Source of the DNA: a virus
Strand: one strand, 5' to 3'
Virus record (IMG/VR): IMGVR_UViG_3300035670_001041
Location: 1-27,837 of that record
Length of the DNA stretch: 27,837 bases
Shown: in pieces, positions 8,473-14,456 of the stretch
Layout: each line of letters begins with the position of its first letter
Position numbering within the stretch: the first letter of the stretch is position 1
Translations under genes and position numbers: made by a program
Notes under the pieces: model-generated
Seen by the model: the letters and a program-made list of their open reading frames with translations, nothing else
The model's database searches: none
Told to the model about the DNA's origin: nothing

Positions 8473-8620
8473 TTGTTAGTTCGTGTTTTGTTAGTTGTTC
8501 TCTGCATATTGCGTAACGTTGGTCAATGTATCTGTACTCTCTTGACATTGTGTCATCCATCATACATCTTTGAATAAACTCGTTATTCTGCTCCTTTGGT
8601 AGTGGAGTCGGTATAGGCAT
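8438..8620 (-). CDS. Short conserved Cys-containing phage peptide
   Basis: 60 residues: MPIPTPLPKEQNNEFIQRCM, then a Met/Asp-rich turn, then YRYIDQRYAICREQL. The pattern MPxPxP...EFxxRCM...(D/E)QRYAxC is a short module I know from many phages, where it often stands near packaging or head genes; its function is unknown. The two Cys (19 and 38) might bind metal or form a hairpin. The gene overlaps neighbours at both ends (38 bases with the upstream gene, 35 bases with terS), which supports translational coupling. The C-terminus after residue 45 is basic and may be unstructured. Confidence 0.6.
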   Translation of the reverse strand: MPIPTPLPKEQNNEFIQRCMMDDTMSREYRYIDQRYAICREQLTKHELTNGKSRKTKNTK

Positions 8621-8798
8621 CTTTTATTTTTTTAAAGTGGTCTAAAAATTCGTCTTCGGTTATCTCTTCTAAGCACATTAAACCATCGGCATCTGTAAAG
8701 TATTCGATTAAGTGGTGTCCGTCTTTTCGTATCCTCGCTGATATTTCGTGAGCATACTCAATCAAGTCTTTGCCGTAGTCTAATATGTAGTATCTCAT
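8583..8798 (-). CDS. Small protein of unknown function near terminase
   Basis: 71 residues: MRYYILDYGKDLIEYAHEIS, then a basic turn (RIRKDGHHLIEYF), then an acidic helical end (CLEEITEDEFLDHFKKIKD). It looks like a small alpha/beta protein. Its ATG overlaps the stop of the preceding gene (4 bases), so it belongs to the sigma-terminase operon. No family recognised; nothing indicates an enzyme. Confidence 0.65.
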   Translation of the reverse strand: MRYYILDYGKDLIEYAHEISARIRKDGHHLIEYFTDADGLMCLEEITEDEFLDHFKKIKDAYTDSTTKGAE

Positions 8799-9154
8799 CC
8801 TTGATATTCTGCGTAAACTTTCTGCATTTTGAATACCAGTTCTCTAAAACAAGATGCGCAAGATGTAGGCTCTTGACGTAGATTAAATACTCGGTTGTAA
8901 ATTGCAATTAGTTTGGTTTGCTCACTTGGTTTGAATGTGTCTTGGGTAAGTACGTTGGTTTCAGTTAACCATTGGTATTCTTCCTCAGTTAGGCAATTCG
9001 TGTTTCTGTAAGGGAATAACTCGTTGAGCTTCTTCTTACGTTCCTCACATCCGCAGTCCTCACCTGCTACAAACTCTACTAACTTTTTGATTCCTGTGGC
9101 TTCCGTGATTTGTTCGATTGTATCACCTAAACCTTGTGCTTTTCTTTTTGCCAT
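8795..9154 (-). CDS. Conserved phage protein with Cys motifs, unknown function
   Basis: 119 residues. The N-terminal 30 residues (MAKRKAQGLGDTIEQITEAT) are followed by GEDCGCEERKKKLNELFPY, and the C-terminus carries SCASCFRELVFKMQKVY. The paired CxC and CxxC clusters could bind zinc. This layout, CGCxxRKxxLNxxFPY near the start, recurs in hypothetical proteins of Bacteroidota phages adjacent to terminase genes. It starts 2 bases downstream of the sigma-like gene. A role in packaging or late regulation is an inference from position only. Confidence 0.68.
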   Translation of the reverse strand: MAKRKAQGLGDTIEQITEATGIKKLVEFVAGEDCGCEERKKKLNELFPYRNTNCLTEEEYQWLTETNVLTQDTFKPSEQTKLIAIYNRVFNLRQEPTSCASCFRELVFKMQKVYAEYQG

Positions 9155-9156
9155 AA

Positions 9157-9681
9157 TTATATTAATTCAAATTCTTCGTTTAAAAAATCGGTATAATCAT
9201 CGCCTACCGATTGGCGGATTCTTTCTTTGCAAGATTTTATAGTTAAGAAGATAGACTTTAAACTGATACCAGTCTCATCGGATATTTGGCGCATTGGTTT
9301 TCTTTCGTCTTTATATATCCTGAATAACTTTTGGTCGTACCAATCCCAACTACTAATCTCATTTTCTACTCTGTCGTAAATGTTCTCTAATGATTCGTGT
9401 TTGAGTAGCTCTAACTCCTCTTGTGCTAAATCTCTTACTACCTCAATAGATAAGTCATTAGATGCAGTTTTGTTGGCTTTGTAGGTAGTGTTTCGCAGTA
9501 GTATCCACATCAATGCACGGTTAGGTTCTCCGTCTATTACTATTTTTTCGTAGTAATTGTACTGATGGACTTTCAGGTACACATCTTGTACGATGTCTTC
9601 AGCAAACTCGTTATCACCAAATAAACGGACTATATTTAGCCACTCCTTGTGATATTTAGATAAGATAGTTAGTGCGTTCAT
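9157..9681 (-). CDS. Sigma-70-family (ECF-like) RNA polymerase sigma factor
   Basis: 174 residues. Region 2 is visible at about 22-41 (GDNEFAEDIVQDVYLKVHQY), where the AEDIVQDVxxKV pattern is the core-binding helix of ECF sigma factors. Region 4 helix-turn-helix is at about 128-157 (PMRQISDETGISLKSIFLTI). The linker contains Trp- and Leu-rich helices. It is the first gene after a strong terminator and lies just downstream of a TATATTTG -7 element. Placed at the head of the packaging and tail operon, it could direct host RNA polymerase to late promoters. An alternative is a DNA-binding protein that has lost core binding. Confidence 0.8.
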   Translation of the reverse strand: MNALTILSKYHKEWLNIVRLFGDNEFAEDIVQDVYLKVHQYNYYEKIVIDGEPNRALMWILLRNTTYKANKTASNDLSIEVVRDLAQEELELLKHESLENIYDRVENEISSWDWYDQKLFRIYKDERKPMRQISDETGISLKSIFLTIKSCKERIRQSVGDDYTDFLNEEFELI

Positions 9682-9696
9682 TGGTTAAATTCTAAA

Positions 9697-9727
9697 CAAA
9701 TATATGACTATATTTTAATCTAACAAG
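9697..9727 (-). promoter_or_regulatory. Bacteroidota-type promoter of the sigma/packaging/tail operon
   Basis: On the minus strand, CTTG, 19 bases, then TATATTTG (-7 element at 9697-9704). The consensus for Bacteroidota is TTTG and TAnnTTTG at this spacing. The first gene's ATG is 15 bases further on, and the region upstream is the early-operon terminator, so a new transcript is expected here. Confidence 0.6.
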
Positions 9728-9734
9728 TTGCCTA

Positions 9735-9762
9735 CAAAAAAAAGCCACCTGTTAAAGTGGCT
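9735..9762 (-). terminator. Intrinsic terminator of the early operon
   Basis: On the minus strand, AGCCAC, an 8-base loop, GTGGCT, then eight T. The hairpin covers 9743-9762 and overlaps the stop codon of the HTH gene, so the last codons form its 5' arm. Confidence 0.85.
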
Positions 9763-9973
9763 CTAATCCGTTTAAGTAAATTTCTCGGCTTACATATTTA
9801 TCTAACTTGTGTAGTGTTGACAAGGTTACGTCTTTTCCGTTGAGAAAGTTGTTTACTTGGAAGTGGTGCATCTTGTATCCCAATAACTTTATGTCCTCTA
9901 CGATTTGGTTTCGTGTTCGGGTAAGTAGGAGTTTATGTATCTGCTTCCGTAGGTCTTCATCGTTTATGTACAT
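9752..9973 (-). CDS. Small helix-turn-helix protein
   Basis: 73 residues from ATG at 9973. A longer frame reaches 10036 but would overlap the SSB-like gene by 62 bases, so I prefer the inner start, which follows the upstream TGA closely (TGATATG). A helix-turn-helix is plausible at about residues 20-55 (NQIVEDIKLLGYKMHHFQVN then NFLNGKDVTLSTLHKLDKYV). This is the Cro/CI-like style, where the QxxxNxFLNGKxVxLSTLxKLxxF pattern is frequent in phage regulators. Last gene of the early operon, directly before the terminator. Probably a transcription regulator; its operator is unknown. Confidence 0.68.
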   Translation of the reverse strand: MYINDEDLRKQIHKLLLTRTRNQIVEDIKLLGYKMHHFQVNNFLNGKDVTLSTLHKLDKYVSREIYLNGLEPL

Positions 9974-9974
9974 A

Positions 9975-10208
9975 TCAGAAAGGTAGGTCATCGTCAATAC
10001 TATCTCCAATAGGGAATCTTTCAACTGGTGCCACATAAGGCTCGCTGAATGATGCTGAGAAGAAACTCCCGTTTTTACCTTGCTTTACCCACAAAGCTAC
10101 TTCCATTTCTTTTCCGTTTACGTTTACCTTTCCTTTATAGTCAGGTTGTTTATCATTCGTCTTTTTGTCGTTCTTAAAGATTGCTCCTGTGTTTGTTTTG
10201 TTTTCCAT
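9975..10208 (-). CDS. Small ssDNA-binding-like protein with SSB-type acidic C-terminus
   Basis: 77 residues. The core (residues about 8-58: GAIFKNDKKTNDKQPDYKGK, then NVNGKEMEVALWVKQG) reads as a five-stranded beta barrel similar to small phage proteins with an OB-like fold. The very end is DSIDDDLPF, matching the acidic DDD-(I/L)-PF tail by which bacterial SSB recruits replication and repair partners. Such a tail in the replication/recombination operon strongly suggests a protein that enters the SSB interaction network or replaces SSB. OB fold is an inference; the tail is directly visible. Confidence 0.65.
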   Translation of the reverse strand: MENKTNTGAIFKNDKKTNDKQPDYKGKVNVNGKEMEVALWVKQGKNGSFFSASFSEPYVAPVERFPIGDSIDDDLPF

Positions 10209-10218
10209 TATGTTGGGT

Positions 10219-10326
10219 TTATATGTTACTGATAAATGCGATGATTAATGTAATGCTGATTACGGTAATGAGTATCATTGTACCTAATGCAGCGTAAAAT
10301 TCTCGTTCTTCGTTTCGTTTTTTCAT
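10219..10326 (-). CDS. Membrane microprotein
   Basis: A 35-residue frame starting at ATG 10326. A charged N-terminus (MKKRNEEREFYAAL) is followed by a hydrophobic helix (TMILITVISITLIIAFI), a typical single-pass membrane segment. Its ATG overlaps the stop of the preceding 25-residue frame (ATGA). Role unknown; small phage membrane proteins may act in superinfection exclusion or host membrane modification. Confidence 0.55.
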   Translation of the reverse strand: MKKRNEEREFYAALGTMILITVISITLIIAFISNI

Positions 10327-10400
10327 AGTGTAAAAATTAAATAGCCAATTGTTATCCCTGCTAACAGGTGTAATAGTCGGTAGTAGTTTTCGTAATTCAT
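10323..10400 (-). CDS. Very short membrane microprotein
   Basis: A 25-residue frame from ATG 10400 to TGA 10323, beginning MNYENYYRLLHLLAG and ending in a hydrophobic ITIGYLIFTL segment. Both ends share ATGA overlaps with neighbours, which supports translation, although the length alone gives little statistical weight. It may serve mainly as a coupling leader for the next membrane microprotein. Confidence 0.4.
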   Translation of the reverse strand: MNYENYYRLLHLLAGITIGYLIFTL

Positions 10401-10555
10401 TCTTCCTCGTTTACTATTTGTAATGTTCCATTGATTAAATAGCCAGTCAATCGAATCAACTGCTCAATGTGATAAATCAAGTCCTCAAGCTCTACATCCT
10501 CGTGGTCGAACTCGTAGCTGGCTTTGTGTCCGTAGTGTGTTATTTCTATTTTCAT
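10397..10555 (-). CDS. Small acidic early protein, unknown
   Basis: 52 residues starting MKIEITHYGHKASYEFDHED. A short beta hairpin-like start is followed by an acidic, leucine-rich helix (VELEDLIYHIEQLIRLTGYL) and an acidic end. Starts inside the repeated QEQ-type junction and ends with an ATGA overlap onto the next microprotein. Similar small proteins of about 50 residues occur in Bacteroidota phages; function unknown. Confidence 0.6.
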   Translation of the reverse strand: MKIEITHYGHKASYEFDHEDVELEDLIYHIEQLIRLTGYLINGTLQIVNEEE

Positions 10556-10755
10556 TGTTCTTGTTGTAAAATATCAAGTTCTTTTCTTACTGATTTCCAA
10601 TACAATCTATCTTCTGGGTAGTGTAAGCAATCACTTTTAATAATTGTATCTACTGTTACTTGTGCTGATAATATAGCATTATCACATTCTCTACAACTAA
10701 AATTAAATTTATCTACTAATTCTTTTGCTTGTTCTCTTGTTGTTAATTGTTTCAT
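10552..10755 (-). CDS. Small early protein, unknown (QEQ-ending cassette gene)
   Basis: 67 residues: MKQLTTREQAKELVDKFNFS, then a Cys pair (CRECDNAIL), then a helix ending in LDILQQEQ. The start 'TxREQAKELVDKF' resembles the short helical early proteins common in Bacteroidota phages. It is one of five consecutive genes whose last residues are encoded by a near-identical junction sequence that overlaps the next start codon. No enzymatic motif. Confidence 0.62.
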   Translation of the reverse strand: MKQLTTREQAKELVDKFNFSCRECDNAILSAQVTVDTIIKSDCLHYPEDRLYWKSVRKELDILQQEQ

Positions 10756-10994
10756 TGTTCTTTTTCTTTAGGTGATAAGATAAATTTCAAAGTGTAAACA
10801 TCATCTGCTGCATCAATGAAGCTATCACTGCTCATATATACATTATAATATTTACTCAAATCTTCTATACGTTTGCCAATAAAGACTAACTCATTAGTGA
10901 TTCCTTGACCATTCTTTCCAAAGTCAACTACATACTTTCCAAAGTCAACTACATATGAGTCAACTCCTGATTCTCTTACAATTTCTTCTTTCAT
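10752..10994 (-). CDS. Small early protein with internal 7-residue duplication
   Basis: 80 residues. The segment YVVDFGK occurs twice in tandem at about residues 14-27, produced by a perfect 21-base duplication in the DNA. The rest is an alpha/beta-like protein (GIVxELVFIGKR-type strand, then YYNVYMSSDSFIDA and an acidic C-terminus KEKEQ). Preserved frame after duplication indicates either neutral insertion or selection on length. Function unknown. Coupled to both neighbours through ATGA overlaps. Confidence 0.62.
   Translation of the reverse strand: MKEEIVRESGVDSYVVDFGKYVVDFGKNGQGITNELVFIGKRIEDLSKYYNVYMSSDSFIDAADDVYTLKFILSPKEKEQ
10914..10955. repeat. Perfect 21-base tandem duplication
   Basis: Two identical adjacent 21-base units, 10914-10934 and 10935-10955, inside a coding region, each encoding YVVDFGK. 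The absence of any mismatch suggests a recent event by strand slippage or recombination. Confidence 0.9.
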
Positions 10995-11197
10995 TGTTTT
11001 TGTTGTTTAGTTTCAATGTTCTGTAATTTTTCCATAGCTTTAGTAAATCCAACTGTATGCCCATCCAAATAAGATTCATGCCTTGCATCTTCCTCCATTT
11101 CTTTGGCTTTGTCAATCATCCATTCTTTGCGTTTAATATTGATATCAGGGTATTGCATATCAATTTCGTCAATTAACCATTCTACTGCTGTTTTCAT
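10991..11197 (-). CDS. Small helical early protein
   Basis: 68 residues: MKTAVEWLIDEIDMQYPDIN followed by a charged helix (WMIDKAKEMEEDARHESYLDG) and HTVGFTKAMEKLQNI. The layout 'TAVEWL..EI......KAKEMEK' is common among small hypothetical proteins of Bacteroidota phages. The protein ends KQQKQ through the repeated junction sequence. Mostly alpha-helical, no metal or nucleotide motif visible. Function unknown. Confidence 0.68.
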   Translation of the reverse strand: MKTAVEWLIDEIDMQYPDINIKRKEWMIDKAKEMEEDARHESYLDGHTVGFTKAMEKLQNIETKQQKQ

Positions 11198-11220
11198 TGT
11201 TCTTGTTGTTTAAAGGTTTT
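11193..11220 (-). repeat. 28-base gene-junction repeat, copy 1
   Basis: Identical over 28 bases to 11411-11438. It encodes the C-terminal residues TFKQQEQ of the upstream gene and overlaps the ATG of the next. Partial copies stand at 10552-10570, 10752-10765 and 10991-11005. Confidence 0.85.
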
Positions 11221-11415
11221 TTTTAATTCTTTTATTTCTAACTCAAGATTATCAACTCTCCCTTTTAGGAATGTTTTCTTAACATTTAGTTCTTCATCAA
11301 TGCTTGAGTGAAAATTGACTTCATTCCATACAATATTCATTCTATATTCCAATGCTTCAAGTCTATCTAATACTTCTTTTTCAAATGTCTTTTTTGGTTC
11401 TTTTACTTCTTTCAT
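11194..11415 (-). CDS. Coiled-coil early protein
   Basis: 73 residues, nearly all helical with heptad-like spacing: KKTFEKEVLDRLEALEYRMN, then a linker and LKGRVDNLELEIKELKKTF. Two coiled-coil halves separated by about 15 residues are likely. Ends KQQEQ by the repeated junction sequence. It may be a dimerisation or adaptor protein; no further evidence. Confidence 0.65.
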   Translation of the reverse strand: MKEVKEPKKTFEKEVLDRLEALEYRMNIVWNEVNFHSSIDEELNVKKTFLKGRVDNLELEIKELKKTFKQQEQ

Positions 11416-11438
11416 TGTTCTTGTTGTTTAAAGGTTTT
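11411..11438 (-). repeat. 28-base gene-junction repeat, copy 2
   Basis: Second identical copy. The shared core on the coding strand is AACAAGAACAATGAAA, where ATG is the start of the downstream gene and the overlapping TGA is the stop of the upstream one. Confidence 0.85.
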
Positions 11439-11834
11439 AGTTTCTTGAACCATATGTAAAGCGAGTGTCATATACTGCTTGACTTGTTCGTCCGTATTTT
11501 TATCGCTATCCCATCCTCCTAAATCTTGAATATGTTGGAATGTATCGCAACCCGAACATGAACCATAGCTAACTTCTGTAAAAATATAGTCATCTAAATT
11601 AGGTTGATAGCAATCATTGCAAAGTATAAAAATCCTATTACCTTGCCAATCGCCATCGTCAATAATTTCGAAGCGTTCCCAGTCCCAAGAATCATTGTAG
11701 CTATTCGGTTGAGTTACTACCAATTCAAATAGCTTTTTATAAATATCATCGTAATTACTTGGTTGGGTTTCTTTCAACCATTCTTCTAATAGGTGCTTAC
11801 GCTCATCCCATTGTTTTACAAATTCTTTTATCAT
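11412..11834 (-). CDS. Conserved phage protein with YGSCSGCD motif, unknown
   Basis: 140 residues. N-terminal helix with MIKEFVKQWDERKHLLEEWL. The middle contains Trp/Asp-rich strands (YNDSWDWERFEIIDDGDWQG) and a Cys pattern: LCNDCYQP and YGSCSGCDTFQHIQ. The SCSGCDTF loop is recognisable in other phage hypothetical proteins. The four closely placed Cys suggest a zinc site, though no known enzyme is recognised. First gene of the five-gene QEQ series, preceded by a 43-base gap. Confidence 0.7.
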   Translation of the reverse strand: MIKEFVKQWDERKHLLEEWLKETQPSNYDDIYKKLFELVVTQPNSYNDSWDWERFEIIDDGDWQGNRIFILCNDCYQPNLDDYIFTEVSYGSCSGCDTFQHIQDLGGWDSDKNTDEQVKQYMTLALHMVQETKTFKQQEQ

Positions 11835-11877
11835 ACTTCTTACATTTCGTGTTTACTTATGTGGCAATTTTTACCCC

Positions 11878-12090
11878 TTATCCTTGTTTAAATTGTTTTA
11901 CTTCTTGCTTCAATCTTTCGAGATACAGGCAGAAGTCCATCGCTTCATCCTGAGCGTGATTGAGCCACTCTAAGACATCTAAATCAGTCCGTGTTAACAT
12001 AGTTCCATACTTCTCTATTCCTCGTTGTGAGCGGTCATAAAACTTGCTCATTACCTTTAGGACAATCGGGTCTTCTACTTTCTGGTTCAT
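11878..12090 (-). CDS. Small phage protein related to MazG-like/dNTP-hydrolase accessory proteins (tentative)
   Basis: 70 residues: KVMSKFYDRSQRGIEKYGTM, then LTRTDLDVLEWLNHAQDEAMDF and CLYLERLKQEVKQ. The pattern FxxRSxxGxxKYGTxLxRxDLxxLEWLxHAQEExMDFxLYLE is frequent in phage genomes. It carries the helical EWLxxAxxExxD character of all-alpha NTP pyrophosphohydrolase relatives, where acidic residues bind magnesium. The protein is shorter than an active MazG (usually more than 90 residues), so enzymatic activity is uncertain. ATG overlaps nothing downstream; the stop precedes a 43-base gap. Confidence 0.7.
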   Translation of the reverse strand: MNQKVEDPIVLKVMSKFYDRSQRGIEKYGTMLTRTDLDVLEWLNHAQDEAMDFCLYLERLKQEVKQFKQG

Positions 12091-12767
12091 AGGAATTGAA
12101 TTAAGGCGTTATAATACTCACGGCAAAGCTCTATCTTTTCTTTGATTTGCTCAATGACTGCTTCGTCTTTTTGTACGTAGAATACTTTTACTCTGCGGTT
12201 TTTAGGCACTTGGCTAAATTCGTGTTTGCGTAGAATCTCCTCACGTAAGTCGTAGTCCTCGTCAATCTTGTGCAGTTTCCAATGCGCTCTGCGAATCTCG
12301 TCCTCTACCATATCAATCGGAGTGTCTACAAGGCAGTAACAAAGCATTGACTGCTGCTTGCCAGTTAGCCACATATAACCCTGTAGCTGATAGAAGTAGT
12401 CTTTGTTAGGTATTTCGGTGTCAAAAAACGGAAACGTAGTAGCATCCCAAGAGCTTTTTACGTCAAGCAATACATCCTCCGTGTTTACGTCAGGTGTTCC
12501 TTTGATATAATCGTTCTCGAAATACTGCTCGTTCTTGTAGATAAAGTTTACGTCTAACACATCATTAACAAGCGAGATAGATAAATCCTCAACTGCGTTC
12601 CCTTTGTCTGTGTAACGGCTTGAAAACTCCTTACGGATACCGTATTTCTCTTCTAACACAAGTTCGTGGATGTAAGTTTTAGCCGTTTGGCTTAGTAATT
12701 CGCCTCTAGAGCGCGAGTTCGCCATTATTTTTCCTATGGCAGAACATCGAATCTTGAGAGCTTTCAT
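12087..12767 (-). CDS. YqaJ/lambda-exonuclease-like recombination nuclease
   Basis: 226 residues. It degrades double-stranded DNA ends to expose single strands for annealing. Visible PD-(D/E)XK elements: an early helix with Glu in the GNAVEDLSISLV segment; the GTPDV turn at about residue 90-94; LLDVKSSW, supplying the D-x-K pair; and YFYQLQGYMWLTG, the QxxxY motif typical of exonuclease/RecB-like nucleases. It directly follows and overlaps the ERF gene (4 bases), the classic two-component annealing recombination pair. N-terminal MKALKIRCSAIGKIM resembles the start of YqaJ-domain proteins. Confidence 0.85.
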   Translation of the reverse strand: MKALKIRCSAIGKIMANSRSRGELLSQTAKTYIHELVLEEKYGIRKEFSSRYTDKGNAVEDLSISLVNDVLDVNFIYKNEQYFENDYIKGTPDVNTEDVLLDVKSSWDATTFPFFDTEIPNKDYFYQLQGYMWLTGKQQSMLCYCLVDTPIDMVEDEIRRAHWKLHKIDEDYDLREEILRKHEFSQVPKNRRVKVFYVQKDEAVIEQIKEKIELCREYYNALIQFL

Positions 12768-13291
12768 AGGGCGTTAAGCATATCAATTTGACCATCAGTT
12801 AACGCAAAGGATGATTCGAGTTTCTCTCGTGTGTATTCACCTTTGGCGATGGCTTGTACTGCTGCGCTGAATCGCTTTTGGTCAATTTCAGGCAGTTTCT
12901 TCTCCGTCTTTGAGTTGTCTTTAGAGTCAGGGTCGGATTCCGTCTCGTCAATTAAGAATAAACCATTGAGAGCGTACTTACGAGCGTAGCTTGATGCCGT
13001 GCCAGTACATTGCTCCGATGACATTCCTTTGTGTTCTCCAAGCTCTGCAAATCCATAAGTCCTAACATTCTTACCATCAGCATCTCCAACGCTTGCAGTA
13101 GCCTTTAAAAATAGTTTGCTTCCTACCTCTACAATCTCATCAGTCAAGATTAATAATAAACCGTGTTTTTGTAGCAATGGCTTAACTGATTCAAGAATCT
13201 GCTCTGCACTTCTGTACTTGTACTTTCCAAATGAATTGTACGAACCTTTTGGGCATTTTAGTTCTGCCTGAACTTTAAATAAATTTTCCAT
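12764..13291 (-). CDS. erf: ERF-family single-strand annealing recombinase
   Basis: 175 residues. MENLFKVQAELKCPKGSYNS, then GKYKYRSAEQILESVKPLLQKHG, the signature N-terminal region of ERF proteins. Downstream are TDEIVEVGSKLFLKATASV and the conserved SSEQCTGTASSYARKYALNGLF (split here as two motifs). Residues 120-175 form an acidic linker and a small C-terminal helical domain. It anneals complementary single strands for recombination or genome circularisation. Pairs with the adjacent exonuclease. The ATG lies in the ACGCTATG context shared by four early genes and follows copy A of the duplicated intergenic element. Confidence 0.92.
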   Translation of the reverse strand: MENLFKVQAELKCPKGSYNSFGKYKYRSAEQILESVKPLLQKHGLLLILTDEIVEVGSKLFLKATASVGDADGKNVRTYGFAELGEHKGMSSEQCTGTASSYARKYALNGLFLIDETESDPDSKDNSKTEKKLPEIDQKRFSAAVQAIAKGEYTREKLESSFALTDGQIDMLNAL

Positions 13292-13306
13292 AGCGTTTAT
13301 TATTGC

Positions 13307-13335
13307 GTGCGTTACGGATGCGCACCCCCCGTTTT
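13307..13335 (-). repeat. 29-base duplicated intergenic element, copy A
   Basis: Identical over 29 bases to 18913-18941. Coding strand reads six G, then a near-palindrome GGGTGCGCATCC, then a GTGCG/CGCAC hairpin. It sits between a small gene's stop and the erf start, and is far richer in GC than its surroundings. Confidence 0.9.
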
Positions 13336-13337
13336 GA

Positions 13338-13535
13338 TTATGCTTTTTCGATGATTGTATTTAGTATCTCCGTGTCCGTGTAGCAGTCGTCTCCTGTCGC
13401 TGAACATAATTCGTTAACTAATTCTACAGGAGCAATACCTGTTTTCAAATACTCTTTGTATTCAGCAGCAGTCATATCTACTTCTTTAGTGATTTCGTAG
13501 TATCTAACTTCGGTTTGTGTTACTGTAACTTTCAT
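13338..13535 (-). CDS. Small early protein, unknown
   Basis: 65 residues: MKVTVTQTEVRYYEITKEVD, then TAAEYKEYLKTG and an acidic C-terminus (SATGDDCYTDTEILNTIIEKA). It appears to be a beta hairpin plus helices. The start has the ACGCTATGAAA context and lies downstream of a TATATTTG promoter element. The stop is followed within 2 bases by the duplicated intergenic element. Function unknown. Confidence 0.68.
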   Translation of the reverse strand: MKVTVTQTEVRYYEITKEVDMTAAEYKEYLKTGIAPVELVNELCSATGDDCYTDTEILNTIIEKA

Positions 13536-13557
13536 AGCGTTGCGGTTTTGTTATATG

Positions 13558-13588
13558 CAAATATAGATATTATATTTATATCTACAAC
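13558..13588 (-). promoter_or_regulatory. Bacteroidota-type promoter upstream of recombination genes
   Basis: Minus strand GTTG, 19 bases, TATATTTG (-7 element 13558-13565) in an A/T-only stretch between two genes. The ATG of the next gene is 22 bases downstream. It would give the ERF/exonuclease and downstream small genes an internal promoter. Confidence 0.6.
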
Positions 13589-13594
13589 ATTTTT

Positions 13595-13948
13595 TCAAAT
13601 ATTTTTAAATAAATCTTCCATCGGAAGCAGGATTCCCTTACTGGTATTAGAATCCCCACCTAAAATATCTCGGTTTGTGCCTATGTATTTTCTGCACATC
13701 TGCTTTAATTCTTTTGTTTCAATCAAAATACTTCGTGTTTTACTAAACCAATACACCCACCACTTAGCTTGAGTTGTGCTGATTCCGCTTTTCTTACCTC
13801 TGCTTTCGTATTCTACAAATAGATTGCCAGTCTCGTAGCACTTAAAATCACGTTTTACTTCGATTGTAGACGCTATCACCTCACTTAGTAGGGTTTCATA
13901 CTCCTGACCTATTTTAAGGTCGTAACGGAAGTCGCTATTGTATTCCAT
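13595..13948 (-). CDS. PD-(D/E)XK-like nuclease-fold protein (putative)
   Basis: 117 residues. The segment DFRYDLKIGQEYETLLSEVI is followed by STIEVKRDFKCYETGNLFVE and YESRGKKSGISTTQAKWWVYWF. The E-x-K pair in IEVKRD, with an earlier Asp and the later SRGKxSGIxxTxAxxWVY motif, is the pattern of a compact phage PD-(D/E)XK family. Members are often called endonuclease or resolvase without proof. Next to NinG, ERF and the exonuclease it probably processes recombination intermediates. Overlaps ninG by 14 bases. Confidence 0.65.
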   Translation of the reverse strand: MEYNSDFRYDLKIGQEYETLLSEVIASTIEVKRDFKCYETGNLFVEYESRGKKSGISTTQAKWWVYWFSKTRSILIETKELKQMCRKYIGTNRDILGGDSNTSKGILLPMEDLFKNI

Positions 13949-14456
13949 CTTTTATCTTTTGTTTGTATGTTTTGATAAGTTCTTTTAGCTCGTCTTTTGT
14001 GAACTTCCGTGTTACCCTTGCTCTTGCTTCCAGTTGGTCAAATCTTTCTTGTCCGATTTTTAAACATAGGTTTGTTCGATATTCCAACAAGTTGCCTGAT
14101 AGATAGCTATTGCACCTTTCGCATTGAACGTGAACATTGTCCTCGTCAAATCTTACGTTCCAATGGTTATTAGCGTTCCAGAAGTGACCTGCGTTTACTT
14201 TCTTTGGTTTCTGCTTACAAGAGATGCACGGTTGTTCTTTATCTCGCTCTCGGATGTATTTGTTGAAGACTAACTGAGCAGCTTTGACAAGGTCTTGTAC
14301 TGTCTCTAATTCTGCTTTCATTCGTGTTTTCGTCTGCTTCCATTGCTTCTCTCTTGCCTCAGCTACAAAAGCACGGACACATTCGTCTTTCAAACAGTAT
14401 TTATGATTGAATCGAATAGGCTCAAACTTCTCCTTGCAGTTCTTACATCGTGGCAT
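13935..14456 (-). CDS. ninG: NinG/Rap-like recombination nuclease
   Basis: 173 residues. N-terminal zinc finger (C4, C7, then C21 and C26 in HKYCLKDEC). A helix EAREKQWKQTKTRMKAELET follows. A second, HNH-like region has CISCKQ, NAGHFWNANNHWNVRFDEDN and VQCERCNSYLSGN, closely matching lambda NinG, which stimulates Holliday junction resolution in recombination. Length is a little shorter than lambda NinG (about 204) but all landmark residues are visible. Overlaps the next gene by 14 bases and touches the previous one. Confidence 0.9.
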   Translation of the reverse strand: MPRCKNCKEKFEPIRFNHKYCLKDECVRAFVAEAREKQWKQTKTRMKAELETVQDLVKAAQLVFNKYIRERDKEQPCISCKQKPKKVNAGHFWNANNHWNVRFDEDNVHVQCERCNSYLSGNLLEYRTNLCLKIGQERFDQLEARARVTRKFTKDELKELIKTYKQKIKDGIQ

